Part shown: positions 8,049 through 16,658 of the stretch, in pieces
How the letters are laid out: each line of letters starts with the position of its first letter
Numbering within the stretch: the first letter of the stretch is position 1
Assembly: GCA_004558205.1 (NCBI GenBank)
Contig: SFDM01000017.1
Location: 1-61,278 of the forward strand
From: Pyramidobacter piscolens
GTDB lineage: Bacteria; Synergistota; Synergistia; Synergistales; Dethiosulfovibrionaceae
Reading direction: 5' to 3'
Length of the DNA: 61,278 bases
Made by a program: the position numbers and the translations under genes
The notes under the pieces: generated by a model
The model's database searches: none
Seen by the model: the letters and a program-made list of their open reading frames with translations, nothing else
Told to the model about the DNA's origin: nothing

Positions 8049-8080
8049 AAGAGCCCGATACGGAAACGTACCGGGCTCTT
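8049..8080 (-). terminator. Terminator of the TAXI-TRAP operon
   Basis: AAGAGCCCG/CGGGCTCTT arms extend into TACG/CGTA with a GAAA-type loop, 20 nt past the permease stop. The minus-strand tail is moderately T-rich (CTTTGTATTTTC). Confidence 0.7.
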
Positions 8081-8099
8081 TGACTTGACGGGAAAAAAG

Positions 8100-10085
8100 T
8101 TATTTGCGATTGAGCCCCTGCTTCTGATAGAAATACATCACCGCCGCGATGACGGCGCCAATTATGTCGGTAACAATACCGGGTTGGATCAGCAGCAAGG
8201 CGGCGCCGAGCATGATCGCACGCTCCACTATGTTCAGCTTGCGCAGCCAGTATCCTGCAGCTCCGAAGGAGAGCAGCACCGTCCCGGCTATGGCCGTAAC
8301 GGCCGGCACCAGGACCGTCCCAAAGGATGCGTTGATCATGAGCAGTTCTGGATTGTAGACGAAGAAATAGGGGATCAGGAAACCGGCCACAGCCAGCCTC
8401 AAAGCGGTGAATCCCGTACGCATGGGATCGGCACCGGCAATACCGGCTCCGGCGTAGGCTGCAAGCGCCACGGGCGGTGTCAGGTCAGCCACGATGCCAT
8501 AGTAAAAGATAAACATGTGAGCCGCCAGGGTGGGCACGCCGAACTTCTGGATGGCCGGAGCCGCCATCGAGGCAAGGACGATGTATTTCGCCGTCGTCGG
8601 AAGCCCCATGCCCAGGATGATGGACGCGATCATCGTCAAGACCAGCGTGGGGAACAGATGTCCGCCGGCAAGGGTGACAATGCCGTTGGCAAGCTTCAGT
8701 CCAATGCCTGTGAGGGTAACGGAACCGATGATCAGGCCGGCGCAGGCGCAGGCGGCGGCAACGCCGAGAGCTCCGCGAGCGCCGTCCTCAAAGGCAGCCA
8801 GGATATCGCTGAATTTCAGGCGGGTCGTCTTGCGCATCATCGCCACGGCCACAGTCCAGAGAATGCTGTAGAAGGCGGCCTTCAAAGGCGTATAGCCTAC
8901 AATGAGCATATAGATAATGACGAAAAGAGGAAGAAGCAGATGCCCGCCGTCCATGAAAACTTTCTTGGTATTTGGCAGGGCCTCTTTGGGAAGCCCTCTC
9001 AGGCCGAGGCGAAGAGCTTCCATGTGGATCATGATGAACACGGCCAGGTAGTAAAGCAGGGCGGGAAGGACGGCGCCGATCGCGATGGTGATGTAGGGCA
9101 CGCCGATAAACTCCGCCATGATGAACGCGGCGGCACCCATGATGGGGGGCATGAGCTGGCCGCCCGTGGAGGCGGAGGCTTCGACGGCGCCCGCAAAGTG
9201 AGGCTGATAGCCGATGCTCTTCATCAGAGGTATCGTAAAAGTGCCCGTGGTAACGGTATTCGCTACAGAGCTGCCGGAGATCGTCCCAAAGAACCCCGAG
9301 GCGATAACGGCAACCTTCGCGGGGCCGCCCACCTGGTGTCCTGCGGCGGCAAGCGCCAGGTCGATGAAAAATTTCCCCAGACCGGTCTTGTTCAGGAACG
9401 CTCCAAACAGGATGAACATGTAGACGAAGGTCGCCGAAACGCCCGTCGGCGAGCCCAGGATACCCTCCGTCGTCAGGTACATATGGTTGATAATGCGCGT
9501 CCAGGTGAAGCCGCGATGCGCCAAAAATCCTGGAAGGAGGTTTCCATAATGCGCGTAAAGCACGAACGCCAGCGCTACCAGGACAATGGGGGTGCCCACG
9601 ATACGCCTGGCGGCTTCAAAGGTCACCAGGATGGCCACGGCGCCAAAGATCAAGTCGGCGGTGGTGGGCAGCCCGCCGCGGTACATGATCGCTTCATAGT
9701 TCACAATCAGGTAGACCATGGTGCTGCCGGCGACAAGGGCCAGAACCAGGTCAAGAGGGTGCATCGACTTGCGCGAGAAGGAACTGCGCGAAGGATAGAG
9801 CAAAAACACGAGCAGGAACATGAAAAGCAGGTGCAGAGGCCTCTGAATCTGAGCCGGCAGAACGCCGAATCCGGCTGTATAGAACTGATACAGAGAGAAG
9901 GCGATACACAGCCATTGGATGGCTTTTCCCCAAGCTCCGTCAAGGTGTCTGAAACGGGACTCCTGATCGTACTTCTCGAGGATTTCCTGAATGTGTTCGC
10001 CATCGGCCGCCACGGTTTCGGCGTTCAATATCTTCTTTTCTTCCAGTTTCTCCTGAGACTCCAAACTCTTCTTGTTCTCTTCCAT
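8100..10085 (-). CDS. TRAP transporter fused DctQM-type permease (TAXI system)
   Basis: This 661-residue inner-membrane protein fuses a four-helix small (DctQ-like) part (about residues 45-210) to a twelve-helix large (DctM-like) part. The large part carries FFGTISGSSVANTVTTG and GLPTTAKYIV motifs. Such fusions serve TAXI-family binding proteins and use an ion gradient to import carboxylates or amino acids. The first 45 residues form a charged cytosolic tail. The ATG has AGGGGGA upstream. Downstream of DUF1850 (5-nt gap) and the TAXI binding protein, it makes a complete three-gene transporter operon. Confidence 0.95.
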   Translation of the reverse strand: MEENKKSLESQEKLEEKKILNAETVAADGEHIQEILEKYDQESRFRHLDGAWGKAIQWLCIAFSLYQFYTAGFGVLPAQIQRPLHLLFMFLLVFLLYPSRSSFSRKSMHPLDLVLALVAGSTMVYLIVNYEAIMYRGGLPTTADLIFGAVAILVTFEAARRIVGTPIVLVALAFVLYAHYGNLLPGFLAHRGFTWTRIINHMYLTTEGILGSPTGVSATFVYMFILFGAFLNKTGLGKFFIDLALAAAGHQVGGPAKVAVIASGFFGTISGSSVANTVTTGTFTIPLMKSIGYQPHFAGAVEASASTGGQLMPPIMGAAAFIMAEFIGVPYITIAIGAVLPALLYYLAVFIMIHMEALRLGLRGLPKEALPNTKKVFMDGGHLLLPLFVIIYMLIVGYTPLKAAFYSILWTVAVAMMRKTTRLKFSDILAAFEDGARGALGVAAACACAGLIIGSVTLTGIGLKLANGIVTLAGGHLFPTLVLTMIASIILGMGLPTTAKYIVLASMAAPAIQKFGVPTLAAHMFIFYYGIVADLTPPVALAAYAGAGIAGADPMRTGFTALRLAVAGFLIPYFFVYNPELLMINASFGTVLVPAVTAIAGTVLLSFGAAGYWLRKLNIVERAIMLGAALLLIQPGIVTDIIGAVIAAVMYFYQKQGLNRK

Positions 10086-10090
10086 AGGTG

Positions 10091-10621
10091 CTATTCCCCC
10101 TTAGAAAATAGATGGTGATACTTAAATGAAATCAAATTTCCCAATGTTCCCCACTGAACTCTGAATGTCAGGGGACGGCCGGGTTTCGTCCAATCAAGAA
10201 GCTTATAGTCTTTCCCATCGATCAGAAAACGATGGTCGGCCACAACCTTGCTGATCCGGTACGTCAGCACGGGGATTTTCAGGTTAAACCCCGTAATGTG
10301 ATACCGTCCGTCCTTCACGGTGAAAGTCTGACCGGCTTCCGGAGCGTGGGGGAGTCCTGCACCCATCATATCATAGACAGTTTCAATCAGTTTTGAGCAA
10401 TCTTCATCGACTTCATAAATTTCATCAACAGGGCGTCTCGCAACAGAATGGGTAAACCTGACAGCATACCGGTCGCCGAGGTCCACGGCTCTCATGTAGA
10501 GGATTTCCTGGTCTTCATTTTCAACCGTTAAAAGCCGCAGCGGATAACGAGACAGAACAGGAATGCTGATCAGGACCAGCAGCGCGGGCAAAACCACCAT
10601 CCACGGACGAATTTTTAACAT
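10091..10621 (-). CDS. DUF1850 protein of a TAXI-TRAP operon
   Basis: This 176-residue protein has one N-terminal membrane segment (about residues 6-27) and then the DUF1850 pattern (RFTHSVARRPVDEIYEVD). DUF1850 proteins are found almost exclusively beside TAXI-type TRAP transporters; their role is not known. An upstream extension of the frame to 10654 lacks a binding site, whereas AAGGACAGCCGCT precedes the ATG at 10621. It ends 5 nt before the permease start. Confidence 0.88.
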   Translation of the reverse strand: MLKIRPWMVVLPALLVLISIPVLSRYPLRLLTVENEDQEILYMRAVDLGDRYAVRFTHSVARRPVDEIYEVDEDCSKLIETVYDMMGAGLPHAPEAGQTFTVKDGRYHITGFNLKIPVLTYRISKVVADHRFLIDGKDYKLLDWTKPGRPLTFRVQWGTLGNLISFKYHHLFSKGE

Positions 10622-10683
10622 AGCGGCTGTCCTTTCTGTGCGCCAAAAACACACTCATGCGGAAACAGGTATTGAGAAAACTC

Positions 10684-10713
10684 GAAAAAGGGAGGAGCCT
10701 TGCGACTCCTCCC
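10684..10713 (-). terminator. Intrinsic terminator after the TAXI binding-protein gene
   Basis: On the minus strand an 8-bp stem GGGAGGAG/CTCCTCCC is followed by TTTTTCG. Placed between the binding-protein stop (10748) and DUF1850, it probably attenuates read-through so the binding protein is made in excess over the membrane components. Confidence 0.75.
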
Positions 10714-10747
10714 TCTGGCAGTGCAAACGGGTCAGCAGAAAGCTCAG

Positions 10748-11710
10748 TTACTTAACCAGTCCGACTTCCTTATAGTATTTCAGAGCGCCAGGATGAATGT
10801 CAAGGGTCATACCGTCAAGAGCGGCGGCGAGGGTAAGGCTCTTGCCCTTGGCATGGGCGTCGCCGATGGCCTTAAGGTTTTCGAAGATAGCCTTGGTGAT
10901 CGCATAGGCTTCCTTGTCGGGCATATCGCGGCGGGCAATCAGGCAGGCCTGAACGGCGATGGTCTCCACGTCCTTATCCTGCCCCTTATAAGTGCCCGCG
11001 GGAATGACGGCCTTCGCGAAGAAGGGGTACTTGGCGATGATCAGATCGCGCATAGCGCCCTTGATCTCGATAAAGCGAAGGGGCTGGGCGGTCACGATCT
11101 CCTGGATGCCGGAGTTCGGAGCGCCGGTGGTGAACATGAAGCCGTCGATCTGACGATCTTTGAAATGGGAAGTGGCTTCGGCGTAGGACAGGAAATGGGG
11201 CGTGAAGTTGACGTAATCCTTGCCGTTAAACATGTTAAATTCGCCAAGGATCTGACGGGCGTTGGCTTCGTTGCCCGAACCGGGAGCGCCGACGGAAAGG
11301 TTCTTACCGCGGAAACCGGAGATATCCTTGATAGGGCTGTCGGCAGCTACGGCAACCTGAATGTGCTCAGGGTAGATGCGGCAGATGCCCACCACGTTCT
11401 TAAGAGGGGCTTTGAAGAACATGACGCCCTTCTTCGCATAATCGGCGGTGTCGTTCTGAACAAGCGCGAGGTCCATGTCGCCTGCGTTGATCATGTTCAG
11501 GTTTTCAACCGAAGCGCCCGTTGCCTGGGCGACTACGCTTACAACCTTGTTGCTGTTATCGGTGATGATCTGGGAGATCGCTCCGCCAAGGGGATAGTAA
11601 GTACCCGCGGTACCGCCGGTGCCCATGATGTACTGAGCGGGGGCGGCAAAAGCGGCCGCTGCGGCAAAAACGCCCATCACTGCAAGTGCCATAATACTGG
11701 ATTTCTTCAT
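10748..11710 (-). CDS. TAXI-family TRAP transporter solute-binding protein
   Basis: This 320-residue protein begins with a signal peptide (about residues 1-23, ending AAAAAFAAPAQ). The TAXI motif GTGGTAGTYYPLGGAIS near residue 32 identifies the periplasmic receptor of a TRAP transporter. The substrate cannot be read from sequence; characterised TAXI receptors bind glutamate/glutamine or dicarboxylates. The ATG at 11710 follows GGGAGGG. It is first in the three-gene operon and followed by a terminator that probably limits expression of the downstream permease genes. Confidence 0.94.
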   Translation of the reverse strand: MKKSSIMALAVMGVFAAAAAFAAPAQYIMGTGGTAGTYYPLGGAISQIITDNSNKVVSVVAQATGASVENLNMINAGDMDLALVQNDTADYAKKGVMFFKAPLKNVVGICRIYPEHIQVAVAADSPIKDISGFRGKNLSVGAPGSGNEANARQILGEFNMFNGKDYVNFTPHFLSYAEATSHFKDRQIDGFMFTTGAPNSGIQEIVTAQPLRFIEIKGAMRDLIIAKYPFFAKAVIPAGTYKGQDKDVETIAVQACLIARRDMPDKEAYAITKAIFENLKAIGDAHAKGKSLTLAAALDGMTLDIHPGALKYYKEVGLVK

Positions 11711-11776
11711 TCGATAAACCCTCCCTAAAAAATAATGGACTCGCGTTTGACTCTGAAGAGCCAAACCCTAGGTTCT

Positions 11777-11805
11777 ATTATAAAGCTAAGTGATGAATTT
11801 GAAAA
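11777..11805 (-). promoter_or_regulatory. Probable promoter of the TAXI-TRAP operon
   Basis: On the minus strand TTTTCA (11805-11800), 17 bp, TATAAT (11782-11777), about 67 bp upstream of the binding-protein ATG. Confidence 0.55.
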
Positions 11806-11947
11806 GGCCCCCTTTGAATTATACAAAATACAGTGAGTTTTTCCGCGCCCAAAACGATCCCCCCTCCGCGGATAAAAAATCAGCAAAGAAGCCATAGGAA
11901 GCCTTTGCACCCCACAAACTTTTTTTACCTAATTTCGGCCGAAAGAC

Positions 11948-11976
11948 TTGACAGTTTCGCCAGGAGTCATTAAAAT
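11948..11976 (+). promoter_or_regulatory. Strong sigma-70-type promoter for the aldolase gene
   Basis: A consensus TTGACA (11948-11953), a 17-bp spacer and TAAAAT (11971-11976) stand about 70 bp ahead of the aldolase ATG, divergent from the TAXI operon promoter. Confidence 0.75.
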
Positions 11977-12048
11977 GCACTGTAAACAATCGATAATTTG
12001 ATCTGAGGCAAAAAAAACGCTTTTTAATCGCAGGAGGTTGTTGAGGTT

Positions 12049-12957
12049 ATGAAGGATATCAGAGGAATTTTTGCGCCGATCCCCACGTTGTTCAAGGAAG
12101 ATGGAACAATCGATTGGGACCATTTGAAGGCGAACATCGAACGCCTTGGCCAAAGCCGTCTTGCAGGACTGGTGGTTATGGGCAGCAACGGCGAGTTTGT
12201 TTCTCTTCTTGAAGAGGAGAAAGTGGAGCTGATGAAGTTTGTGCGCAAAGTTCTGCCCGCGCACAAGATGATGATCGCCGGCACGGGCTGCGAGTCGGCC
12301 TACGCGACGATCCGCATGAACAAAGCTGCGGCCGACGCCGGCGCCGACGCTGTCTTGGTCCTTAACCCGACCTATTATAAGGGCGCTTTGACCCCCGACG
12401 GACTGAAAGCTCACTTCACGGCGGTCGCCGACGCTTCTTCGCTTCCCGTCATGATTTACAACATGCCCGGCAACTCATCGTTCAACATTCCCGCCGCCGT
12501 CACCGTGGCCCTTTCCAAGCACCCCAACATCGCCGGCATCAAGGACAGCGGCGGCGCTATCGCCCAGATCTCCGAGGTCATCGGCTACAGCAAGCCCGGT
12601 TTCAGCGTTTTCGCCGGCAGCGGCAGCTTCCTGATGCCCACCACGATCATGGGCGGCAAGGGCGGCACTCTGGCGGTGGCGAACATCGCTCCCGATTTCT
12701 GCGCCGAACTTTTCGACCTCTGCGTCGCTGGAAACTACGACAAAGCGCGTCAGATGCAGTTCGACCTCATTCCCCTCAACGCGGCGGTCACGGCAAAGTT
12801 CGGCGTTCCCGGCCTCAAAGCCGCGATGGAGTACCTCGGTTACTTCGGCGGCCCCCTGCGCCTTCCCTTCCTTCCTTTGAAGGAAGAACTGAAACCAGCG
12901 CTCTATGGCATTATCGATGAATTCCAGCAGAAGACCGGCTGGAACCTGAAGGTCTAA
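12049..12957 (+). CDS. DapA-family lyase (dihydrodipicolinate synthase / oxo-acid aldolase superfamily)
   Basis: This 302-residue TIM-barrel class I aldolase has GSNGEF near residue 45, the catalytic Tyr137 in MIYNMPG and the Schiff-base Lys165 in GIKDSGG. The superfamily includes dihydrodipicolinate synthase, N-acetylneuraminate lyase and 4-hydroxy-2-oxoglutarate aldolase; sequence alone does not separate them. Its pairing with an alanine-glyoxylate-type aminotransferase makes a pyruvate-plus-glyoxylate-forming aldolase attractive (inference). GGAGG lies upstream of the ATG and a good promoter precedes it. Confidence 0.9.
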   Translation: MKDIRGIFAPIPTLFKEDGTIDWDHLKANIERLGQSRLAGLVVMGSNGEFVSLLEEEKVELMKFVRKVLPAHKMMIAGTGCESAYATIRMNKAAADAGADAVLVLNPTYYKGALTPDGLKAHFTAVADASSLPVMIYNMPGNSSFNIPAAVTVALSKHPNIAGIKDSGGAIAQISEVIGYSKPGFSVFAGSGSFLMPTTIMGGKGGTLAVANIAPDFCAELFDLCVAGNYDKARQMQFDLIPLNAAVTAKFGVPGLKAAMEYLGYFGGPLRLPFLPLKEELKPALYGIIDEFQQKTGWNLKV

Positions 12958-13063
12958 GTTTCGCGGCACGTCAAAGATATAAGGCTGCTTTTTAAGGCTG
13001 CTTTTACAGAGGAATAGCAAAACAATAGCTAGATTATGTACTAAAATTGAGGAGGAAGTTTCT

Positions 13064-14227
13064 ATGATTAAGACAGAAAAACTCGTTATGATTCCCGGAC
13101 CTACCCCCGTTGTGCGTTCCATTCAGGATCAGATGGGCCGTCCTACCGTCGCTTTCGGAGACGCTGGATTCGTCGCAGATTTCAAGCAGCTTGTCCTCGA
13201 CCTGAACGAGATGTGGGGCGCCGAGCAGTCCTTCGTGATCGCCGGCTCCGGCACTCTGGGCATGGATATGGCTCTTTCCAACACCACCAAGGCGGGCGAC
13301 AACATCCTGGTCTGCACCAACGGCGCTTTCGGCGACCGCTTTAAGAAGATGTGCCTCCGCAAGGGATTGAACCTGGACATCCTTGCCGCCGATCACTGGG
13401 GAACCAGCGTCACCGCCGAAATGGTGGAGAAGAAACTCGCCGAGAAAAAATACGCCGCCGTCACCGTGACCCACGTGGAGACTTCCACCGGTGTCGTAGC
13501 CCCCATCGCTGAGATCGGCAAGGTTCTCGCCAAGCACCCCGAGACCATCTATATCGTCGACGCAGTCGCCGCTGCCGCTGGAGTTCGCTCCAACCTCGCG
13601 GAAATGAACATCGACGTCCTTCTTACCTGCTCGCAGAAGGCCTTCGGCGTCGCTCCCGGCCTGACGATCCTCTTCGCCTCCAAAGCCGCCCTCGAGCGCC
13701 GCAAAGCCCTTGGCGAACTGATCCCCGAGGCTTACGCCGACTTTGAAGAGTGGATTCCCATCATGAAGGATCCTTCCAAGTATTGGGGCACTCCTGCGGT
13801 CAACATGATCTGGGCCCTTAAGGAATCGGTCAGGATCATCAAGGAAGAGGGACTGGAAGAGCGCTACGACCGTCATATCCGCATCGCCAAGCTGTTTGAC
13901 GACGCCCTTGAGGCCATTGGCTTCAAGGTCGCCGCGGAGAAGGGCTTCCGCGCTCCTACGCTTTCCGTCTATCTCTATCCCGAGAGCGAACACGTCGACG
14001 ACGCCAAGTTCCGTTCGTTAGTCGGCGCGGAAGGCGCTCAGGTTGCCGGCTGCCTCGGCGCTTATGCCGGCATCGGCTTCCGCATGGGACACATGGGCAA
14101 CATCGACAAGCACGTCATGATCGGTGCCGTGGCCGCCGTCGAGCGCGCCTGCATCAAGCTCGGCATGACGGTCCAGCCCGGAGCCGCACTTGCCGTTATG
14201 CAGGCGGGCCTTGCCAAAGAGGACTAA
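13064..14227 (+). CDS. Class V aminotransferase, alanine-glyoxylate / serine-glyoxylate type
   Basis: This 387-residue PLP enzyme starts with the family motif MIPGPTPV. It carries HVETSTGV and DAVAAAAG segments and the PLP-binding Lys192 in SQKAFG. Relatives transaminate glyoxylate with alanine or serine to glycine, or act on phosphonates. It follows the DapA-like gene by 106 nt with its own GAGGAGG site; that gap contains a direct repeat AAGGCTGCTTTT (two copies near 12981-13004). Glycine made here could feed the glycine reductase whose component C genes lie at 48903-51604 (inference). Confidence 0.92.
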   Translation: MIKTEKLVMIPGPTPVVRSIQDQMGRPTVAFGDAGFVADFKQLVLDLNEMWGAEQSFVIAGSGTLGMDMALSNTTKAGDNILVCTNGAFGDRFKKMCLRKGLNLDILAADHWGTSVTAEMVEKKLAEKKYAAVTVTHVETSTGVVAPIAEIGKVLAKHPETIYIVDAVAAAAGVRSNLAEMNIDVLLTCSQKAFGVAPGLTILFASKAALERRKALGELIPEAYADFEEWIPIMKDPSKYWGTPAVNMIWALKESVRIIKEEGLEERYDRHIRIAKLFDDALEAIGFKVAAEKGFRAPTLSVYLYPESEHVDDAKFRSLVGAEGAQVAGCLGAYAGIGFRMGHMGNIDKHVMIGAVAAVERACIKLGMTVQPGAALAVMQAGLAKED

Positions 14228-14272
14228 GTCCGAAGCAATTTCACCACCTTCAACAAAAAACCCTCCAAGAAA

Positions 14273-14308
14273 GGCTGCTCTGTCTGAAAAAGGCAGGGCA
14301 GCTTTTTT
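14273..14308 (+). terminator. Intrinsic terminator after the aminotransferase gene
   Basis: An 11-bp stem (14273-14283 with 14292-14302) is followed by TTTTTT. Confidence 0.9.
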
Positions 14309-14399
14309 GTTTCACCGAGACTTGCGATATCACGATTCATGATTCATAATAGAAAAAAATCGTATACACAGAAGGGAACTCATCCTAGAAGGAGATCAC

Positions 14400-15734
14400 A
14401 TGAAAAGCTGGAGTAAAAAGTGTTTGGGAGGCTGGTTCATGCTGGGCGTCTGGGCGGTCAGCCAGGCCTTCAGCAGCGCCGTCGCTCCCGTGTTTCAGTA
14501 CATCGACAAGGCTTCGGCCATGATGGAAGGAGGCTACCTCCTCATTGCGTCCTTTTGGCTGGTGCTGATCAACGCTTTCCGGGCCGTGCTGCTTTACAAC
14601 GGCTGGTTCCTGATCTCCGAGGGAGCCGCCGGCGCGCTGAAACGGCCCAGGATCGCCGTCGTCCTGCCGGTAGTGGTGATCCCCGGCAGCTATTTATGCA
14701 TGAACCTCTTTCATTTTCCACTGATATCCCATTTCGGCATGCCGGCGCTTCTGACGCTGGCCAGCGTCCTGATTCTGCAGATCCTGTGCCGCGACGTGTC
14801 GCGGTATTTCTATAAACTGGTTATTCAGTCCGTCATGATCCTTTCGACGCAATGGCTCGACCTGATTCCGCTGCTGACGCCCTACGGCTTTGGATGGGGC
14901 GAGCTCAGCCTTGCCGTAAAGCAGATCAGCCTTCTGATCGACGACGGCAGTCTGCTCGACGCTTTCAGCGGCCTCTGCTTCACCTTTTCATTCTGTACGG
15001 CCACGTTGCTGGCCGCGCTGTTCGTCAGTTATGAAAAGCAGATCAACCAGCTGAACGCGCTTCAACAGCGCGACAAGGAGCTGGAGCAGCTTCGCCACCA
15101 CCAGGCGCGGGCCAGGCTTTATCAGGAAATGCAGTATCTGGTCCACGACTTGAAACGGCCTCTGACGGTCGTCATGGGGCTGTCCGATTTATTGTCCATC
15201 AGCGCGGACCCCGTCACGTCAAGCCACGGAAAAGCGATTACCACGGCAGCTGAAAAAATGGACCAGATGATCTCCGAAATTCGCAACCCCGACGCCGCAC
15301 GATCCGTGGAGGTGGAGGAGCTCATGGGTTACACGCTTTCTCAAATCAGGCCGCTGCCCTGGGGAAAGTCAGTACGCCTTGACTGCCGCGACGACGCGCG
15401 GCGCGTGCGGCTGCACATCAACCTGATACGGGTCTCCCGCGCCCTCGTCAACTTGCTGGACAACGCCTGGCACGCGACGGACAGGAGCCGCCAGCCGGAA
15501 ATTTTTCTCAAAGCCCGCAGGGATTCAAAGGAGATCATCCTGACAGTGGAAGACAACGGGCCGGGCTTTCTGCACCCCGGCGGCGGCATGCTTTCTTCCT
15601 GGGGGTCTTCGGGACTGGGCCTTTCATTCGTGAAGGACGTGGCCGAAGCCAGCCATGGGAGCTTCAGCATGAAAAACCGGCCCCACCGAGGCCTCTGCTG
15701 CACTTTAAGATTACCCGAGGAGACGTTGAAATGA
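14400..15734 (+). CDS. Membrane sensor histidine kinase
   Basis: This 444-residue kinase has about six hydrophobic segments in residues 8-215 with only short loops. A coiled linker (215-245) follows, then a HisKA-like box with His249 (YLVHDLKRP). The HATPase domain shows the N box (LVNLLDNAWHAT), G1 (EDNGPGF) and G2 (SSGLGLSFV). With no large periplasmic sensor domain, the signal is probably membrane-borne or sensed within the membrane. AGAAGGAG precedes the ATG. It overlaps the response-regulator gene by 4 bp and sits just upstream of the DUF6305/transporter/GGT genes, which it probably controls. Confidence 0.93.
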   Translation: MKSWSKKCLGGWFMLGVWAVSQAFSSAVAPVFQYIDKASAMMEGGYLLIASFWLVLINAFRAVLLYNGWFLISEGAAGALKRPRIAVVLPVVVIPGSYLCMNLFHFPLISHFGMPALLTLASVLILQILCRDVSRYFYKLVIQSVMILSTQWLDLIPLLTPYGFGWGELSLAVKQISLLIDDGSLLDAFSGLCFTFSFCTATLLAALFVSYEKQINQLNALQQRDKELEQLRHHQARARLYQEMQYLVHDLKRPLTVVMGLSDLLSISADPVTSSHGKAITTAAEKMDQMISEIRNPDAARSVEVEELMGYTLSQIRPLPWGKSVRLDCRDDARRVRLHINLIRVSRALVNLLDNAWHATDRSRQPEIFLKARRDSKEIILTVEDNGPGFLHPGGGMLSSWGSSGLGLSFVKDVAEASHGSFSMKNRPHRGLCCTLRLPEETLK

Positions 15735-16489
15735 TGAATTTTACGCTGGGCGTCGTGGACGACGACGAAGGAATCCTTTATACCGTAAAAGCCATGGCGG
15801 CTTCGCTGGGCTGGAGCATACGTGCTGCCAGCGACCCCTTTGAGGCCCTGGACTGGGTGAAGCGCCATCTGGTGGACATTCTGCTGGTAGACTACCACAT
15901 GCCGGTCATGAGCGGGCTAGAGGTCGTCAGACAGGCCCGCCAGCTGTCGCAAAACGTTATTTTGCTCGCCCTGACCGTGGAGGAGTCCCCGGAAATCGCG
16001 CGGGAACTCCTTCTGGCCGGAGCCGACGATTTTATCTCGAAACCTCTGAGGCTGGCGGATTTTTCGGCCCGAATCACCCTGCACACGGAACTGCTGCGGT
16101 ACCGCCTCTACGAAAACCGCGAAGGACGCTCCAAAGGCCTTTCGGAAGACACGGCGCGGCGCGTCTACGACCTGTTTGAGAACGGCGAAGACCTGACGGC
16201 GTCGGAAACCGCCGATAGAAGCGGCTTGGCCTATCCTACGGCGCATCGCTATCTGGAATACCTTGTGAGAAAGGGCCAGTTGAACCGGCGGTCCGAAGTG
16301 GACGACAACCGGAGCGGGCGGCCGAGAACCATCTACAGCAGCCCGCAATACGTAAAAGCCCGCCTGCCTCATAGCGTTGCACCGGAGGTCGCCGAAAACC
16401 CTGAAGCATCTCTCCGAAAAGAATGGGAGCCTTTTCCCCTTCACGCTGACGAGCCCCCGCGGAAACAGGCCAGAGTTCCCTCGTTTTGA
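15731..16489 (+). CDS. Response regulator with winged-helix output (CitB/DcuR-like)
   Basis: This 252-residue protein has a receiver domain (about 1-120) with acidic pair VVDDDEG, phospho-acceptor Asp54 (LVDYHMP) and Lys in SKPL near residue 103. It is followed by a helix-turn-helix output domain (LTASETADRSGLAYPTAHRYLEYL region, about 155-200) like those of citrate/dicarboxylate-sensing regulators. The last 40 residues are proline-rich and unlike the family. Its ATG overlaps the kinase stop (ATGA). Likely targets are the neighbouring transporter and hydrolase genes; the palindrome at 16570 is a candidate site. Confidence 0.92.
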   Translation: MMNFTLGVVDDDEGILYTVKAMAASLGWSIRAASDPFEALDWVKRHLVDILLVDYHMPVMSGLEVVRQARQLSQNVILLALTVEESPEIARELLLAGADDFISKPLRLADFSARITLHTELLRYRLYENREGRSKGLSEDTARRVYDLFENGEDLTASETADRSGLAYPTAHRYLEYLVRKGQLNRRSEVDDNRSGRPRTIYSSPQYVKARLPHSVAPEVAENPEASLRKEWEPFPLHADEPPRKQARVPSF

Positions 16490-16569
16490 CGCCGCCTCTC
16501 GCAGAAAGCAGAATTATTTCACGACTTCTGATGATATCAGCGGAGAAAAAGAGAAAAAAGAGAAAAATA

Positions 16570-16599
16570 CTTGACTGTCAAGAAGCTTTGCCATAGAAT
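16570..16599 (+). promoter_or_regulatory. Promoter with overlapping palindromic operator for the DUF6305 operon
   Basis: TTGACT (16571-16576), a 17-bp spacer and TAGAAT (16594-16599) form a strong promoter about 60 bp upstream of the DUF6305 ATG. The -35 lies inside a perfect palindrome CTTGAC-T-GTCAAG (16570-16582), a plausible regulator site. Confidence 0.7.
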
Positions 16600-16658
16600 T
16601 CAAGTATCAAAAGCTGATAAATATGGTTGTCAGCTATTTTCAGAGGAGGTCGGTTATA

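Larger units (their letters stand above)
7803..8099. other. Intergenic region with repeat copy and terminators
   Basis: No supported gene is visible between the coiled-coil protein gene and the TRAP permease gene. The stretch holds the diverged repeat copy (7953-7993) and the TRAP-operon terminator (8049-8080). It also has 9-bp arms 7923-7931/7985-7993 (TCCTTCCGT and complement) that pair across the repeat and are followed on the minus strand by TTTTT. Confidence 0.5.

Noticed and set aside
8085..10118. 677-codon plus-strand frame opposite the TRAP permease, and similar frames at 58242-60068 and 34669-36225
   Set aside because: All mirror well-identified genes on the other strand and have no ribosome binding site or recognisable product.
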